Source of the DNA: JBKBRC01 sp046292345
Lineage (GTDB): Bacteria; Bacteroidota; Rhodothermia; Rhodothermales; Rubricoccaceae
Assembly: GCA_046292345.1 (NCBI GenBank)
Contig: JBKBRC010000079.1
Coordinates: 1-7,106, forward strand
Length of the DNA stretch: 7,106 nt
Direction of reading: 5' to 3'
This document shows positions 5,639-7,106 of this stretch, piece by piece (positions within the stretch are counted from its first letter, which is position 1; every line of letters starts with the position of its first letter). The notes beneath the pieces were generated by a model that had not been told where the DNA came from, did not search any database, and saw only the letters and a list, made by a program, of their open reading frames with translations. Position numbers and translations under genes: made by a program.

Positions 5639-6793
5639 TCAGGCCAGGTGCACGTGCGGGGGGCACGCCCCGCCGTGCACCAGCCAGGCGTAGGCAGCGG
5701 CCATCTGCTCGCCGATGCGCGTCCACCCGTAGGCCTCCTCCACGTACGCCGCACCGCGGGCGCCCATCGCATGCAGGCGCTCCGGCGAGAGGGCCGTTGC
5801 CTCGGCCAGCGCCGCGGCGATCGCGTCCGTGTTCGGCGCGACCCACCAGCCGCACCCGCGGGCAGGTAGATCGTGCCACGGCGTGCCGGTCGTCGTCAGG
5901 ACGGGCACGCCGGCCGCGAGCGCCTCCGCCACCACGATCCCGAAGTTTTCGGAGTACGTGGGCAGCACGAACAGGTCGGCGCTGCGGTAGAGCGCCCACT
6001 TGGCGGCATCGTCTGCCGGCCCGAGGCGCGTGTAAGGAATGCCCGCACGGGCGGCCTGCGCGTCCACCGCCGCGCCGTGCCCGTCTTCGTCCGGCCCGAC
6101 GACGACCAACTCCCATCCTGACGGCGGCTCCCGGCGCCACGCCTCGATGAGCATCGGGATCCCCTTCTTGGGATGCACGCGCGAGAGGAAGAGTGCACGG
6201 CGGCGCGGCCCTGCCGGAGGGCGCCTCGGAAGCGAGGCCGGGATGTCTACGCCGTTGGGCACGACCGCAACGGGGGCCCGCAGGCCCGCGCGCCGCACGT
6301 CCTCGGCTTCCATGTCGGCGGTTGCGTGAATCAGCGCGGCCCGCTCGAGGTGCGCGCGCTGAAACAGGGCCCAGACGAGGCGCTTCTTCCAGCGCCGGTG
6401 CGCGAGCGCCCAGGACGACAGCATCCCCCGCGGGCTGACCACGAGGGGCCGCCCCAGCGCCCGCGCCGCGCGAGCCGACGCGTGGTTGGAGGGCAACCAC
6501 AGGCCGTGGTCGTGCACGACGTCCGGCGCGAGCTCGCGCAGCGCGCCGTCGTAGGCCGTAGCCCGGCCGAGAAGTGCGGCTGCAGAGGCGGGGGGGACGA
6601 GGTGCAGCGCCGCGCGCGCCGGCCGCACGGGCGCGCCGTTACGGCCGGCCAGCACGTGCACGTCCACGCCCGCGCGCGCGACGGCATCGGCAAGCGCGGT
6701 CGCGCTCCGGCTCGGCCCGCCGTGGTCGGCGGCGAGACTGTTGACCGTGACGGCGACGCGCAGGGTGCGCTCAGAGACCGGACGCTCAGGCAT
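5639..6793 (-). CDS. GT4-type glycosyltransferase (GT-B fold)
   Basis: This 384-residue cytoplasmic enzyme is expected to move a sugar from an activated donor onto a growing glycan or lipid-linked acceptor. The N-terminal half has the glycine-containing acceptor-side loop NSLAADHGGPSRSATALA (18-35) and DVVHDHGLWLP (91-101). The hinge is VVPNGVDIP (177-185). The C-terminal half has LFLSRVHPKKG (201-211), with the Arg/Lys that normally contact the donor phosphates, and YSENFGIVVAEALAAGVPVL (280-299), with the EX7E pair E282/E290. It is followed by TTGTPWHDLPARGCGWWV. The ATG at 6793-6791 is preferred: it overlaps the upstream gene's stop in ATGCCTGA (8 bp), which implies translational coupling. 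A GTG at 6847 would lengthen the overlap and adds a poor N-terminus. Length is normal and the key residues are present. The donor and product cannot be read from sequence. It converges on the beta-helix gene with a 10-bp gap. Confidence 0.93.
   Translation of the reverse strand: MPERPVSERTLRVAVTVNSLAADHGGPSRSATALADAVARAGVDVHVLAGRNGAPVRPARAALHLVPPASAAALLGRATAYDGALRELAPDVVHDHGLWLPSNHASARAARALGRPLVVSPRGMLSSWALAHRRWKKRLVWALFQRAHLERAALIHATADMEAEDVRRAGLRAPVAVVPNGVDIPASLPRRPPAGPRRRALFLSRVHPKKGIPMLIEAWRREPPSGWELVVVGPDEDGHGAAVDAQAARAGIPYTRLGPADDAAKWALYRSADLFVLPTYSENFGIVVAEALAAGVPVLTTTGTPWHDLPARGCGWWVAPNTDAIAAALAEATALSPERLHAMGARGAAYVEEAYGWTRIGEQMAAAYAWLVHGGACPPHVHLA
5647..5681. terminator. Strong hairpin at the convergent gene junction, possible bidirectional terminator
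   Basis: GGTGCACG (5647-5654) pairs with CGTGCACC (5674-5681), and GCGGGG (5656-5661) pairs with CCCCGC (5668-5673). This gives a 14-bp stem with one bulged base (T5655) and a six-base loop. It begins 18 bases after the beta-helix stop codon and lies within the last codons of the glycosyltransferase gene, ending 5 bases before its stop codon on that strand. Neither side has a T-tract, so it is not a canonical intrinsic terminator. It may still mark or protect the 3' ends of both transcripts. Confidence 0.45.
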
Positions 6794-7106
6794 CGAGGGC
6801 AGGGGAATGAAAACCGTAGACGTCCGCCCAGGCGGCTGCGAAGGCACCGGGGGTCAGGCCGAGCCGGTCCATGGAGCGGGCGACGGCGGCCTGCACGGCC
6901 GGGCGGTCGTCGCGCACGCGGTCGAGCATCTGCGCGAGCGCGCGCGCGAGCGCCGGCGCGTCGGGCGCCTCGCATACGAGCCCGTCGCGGCCGGGCGCGG
7001 TGATGGCCTCGGGCAGGCCGCCCGAGGGGAAGACGACGCTCGGCACGCCGGCGCGCTTGGCCTCGACGACCGTGTTGGCAAACGCCTCCGGCCCGCGCGA
7101 CGGCGC
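6786..7106 (-). CDS. GT4-type glycosyltransferase, C-terminal part only (5' end outside window)
   Basis: The last 106 residues of a second glycosyltransferase are present; the frame is open from the right window edge to the TGA at 6788-6786. The visible part contains the donor-binding end of a GT-B enzyme: PEAFANTVVEAKRAGVPSVV, with an EX7E pair at visible residues 7 and 15, then FPSGGLPEAI and GRDGLVCEAPD. The rest is the usual helical tail, ending in SPALDA. Its stop overlaps the start of the next glycosyltransferase by 8 bp, so the two form one translation unit and probably act on the same glycan. The acceptor-side half lies outside the window, so substrate and full length are unknown. The GTG at 7046 is internal, not the start: the frame upstream of it is already canonical GT4 sequence. 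Confidence 0.88.
   Translation of the reverse strand, partial: APSRGPEAFANTVVEAKRAGVPSVVFPSGGLPEAITAPGRDGLVCEAPDAPALARALAQMLDRVRDDRPAVQAAVARSMDRLGLTPGAFAAAWADVYGFHSPALDA

Noticed and set aside
3489..5693. 734-codon plus-strand frame overlapping the beta-helix gene
   Set aside because: It is Arg/His/Gly-rich out-of-frame reading of the beta-helix gene, with no domain signal.
6794..6847. GTG at 6847 as the start of the complete glycosyltransferase
   Set aside because: It adds 18 residues without family character and overlaps the upstream gene by 62 bp. The ATG at 6793 gives the typical short N-terminus and an 8-bp overlap.
6173..7003. 276-codon plus-strand frame opposite the glycosyltransferases
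   Set aside because: It is Arg/Gly/Ala-rich antisense sequence; the minus strand carries intact GT4 motifs over the same region.

Overview
This is a very GC-rich bacterial chromosomal window that holds two unrelated parts. The best guess for the host is a Bacteroidota or Rhodothermota-type bacterium. Three things point that way: ribosomal protein S16 carries a Bacteroidota-style 'YWLQ.GAQPSDTAR' core with a long charged C-terminal extension, the secreted protein has an N-terminal 'GWNWI'-type duplicated module, and none of the four visible start codons has a clear Shine-Dalgarno sequence. The lineage is inferred from motifs, not from any search.

Housekeeping part (positions 1-2003, minus strand). 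ffh (signal recognition particle GTPase) is followed by rpsP (ribosomal protein S16), which runs off the left edge. This is the start of the common ffh-rpsP-rimM-trmD type of cluster. The 154-bp gap between the genes is unusual. It holds a perfect 12-bp inverted repeat that overlaps the ffh stop codon, then five to six copies of a 17-bp tandem repeat.

Spacer (2004-2397). This is a divergent intergenic region with a small GC-rich hairpin in the presumed ffh leader and no recognisable promoter.

Envelope/polysaccharide part (2398-7106). A 1,076-residue secreted protein on the plus strand has a signal peptide, two copies of a roughly 75-residue 'GWNWI' module, an eight-proline linker, a tailspike/pectate-lyase-like entry module and a long predicted right-handed beta-helix. 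It converges, with only 10 bp between the stop codons, on a two-gene minus-strand run of GT4-type glycosyltransferases. These two genes overlap by 8 bp (ATGCCTGA), and the upstream one is cut by the right edge. A stable 14-bp hairpin lies at the convergent junction. The likely theme is synthesis of a surface or extracellular polysaccharide, with the beta-helix protein as a possible secreted polysaccharide-binding or -modifying partner; this link is inferred from proximity only.

No RNA gene, CRISPR array, insertion sequence or clear mobile element was seen. No defence system or other obviously new multi-gene system is visible. The points most worth following up are the composite secreted protein, the 17-bp repeat array inside the ffh-rpsP junction, and the two stop-codon-proximal hairpins without T-tracts.
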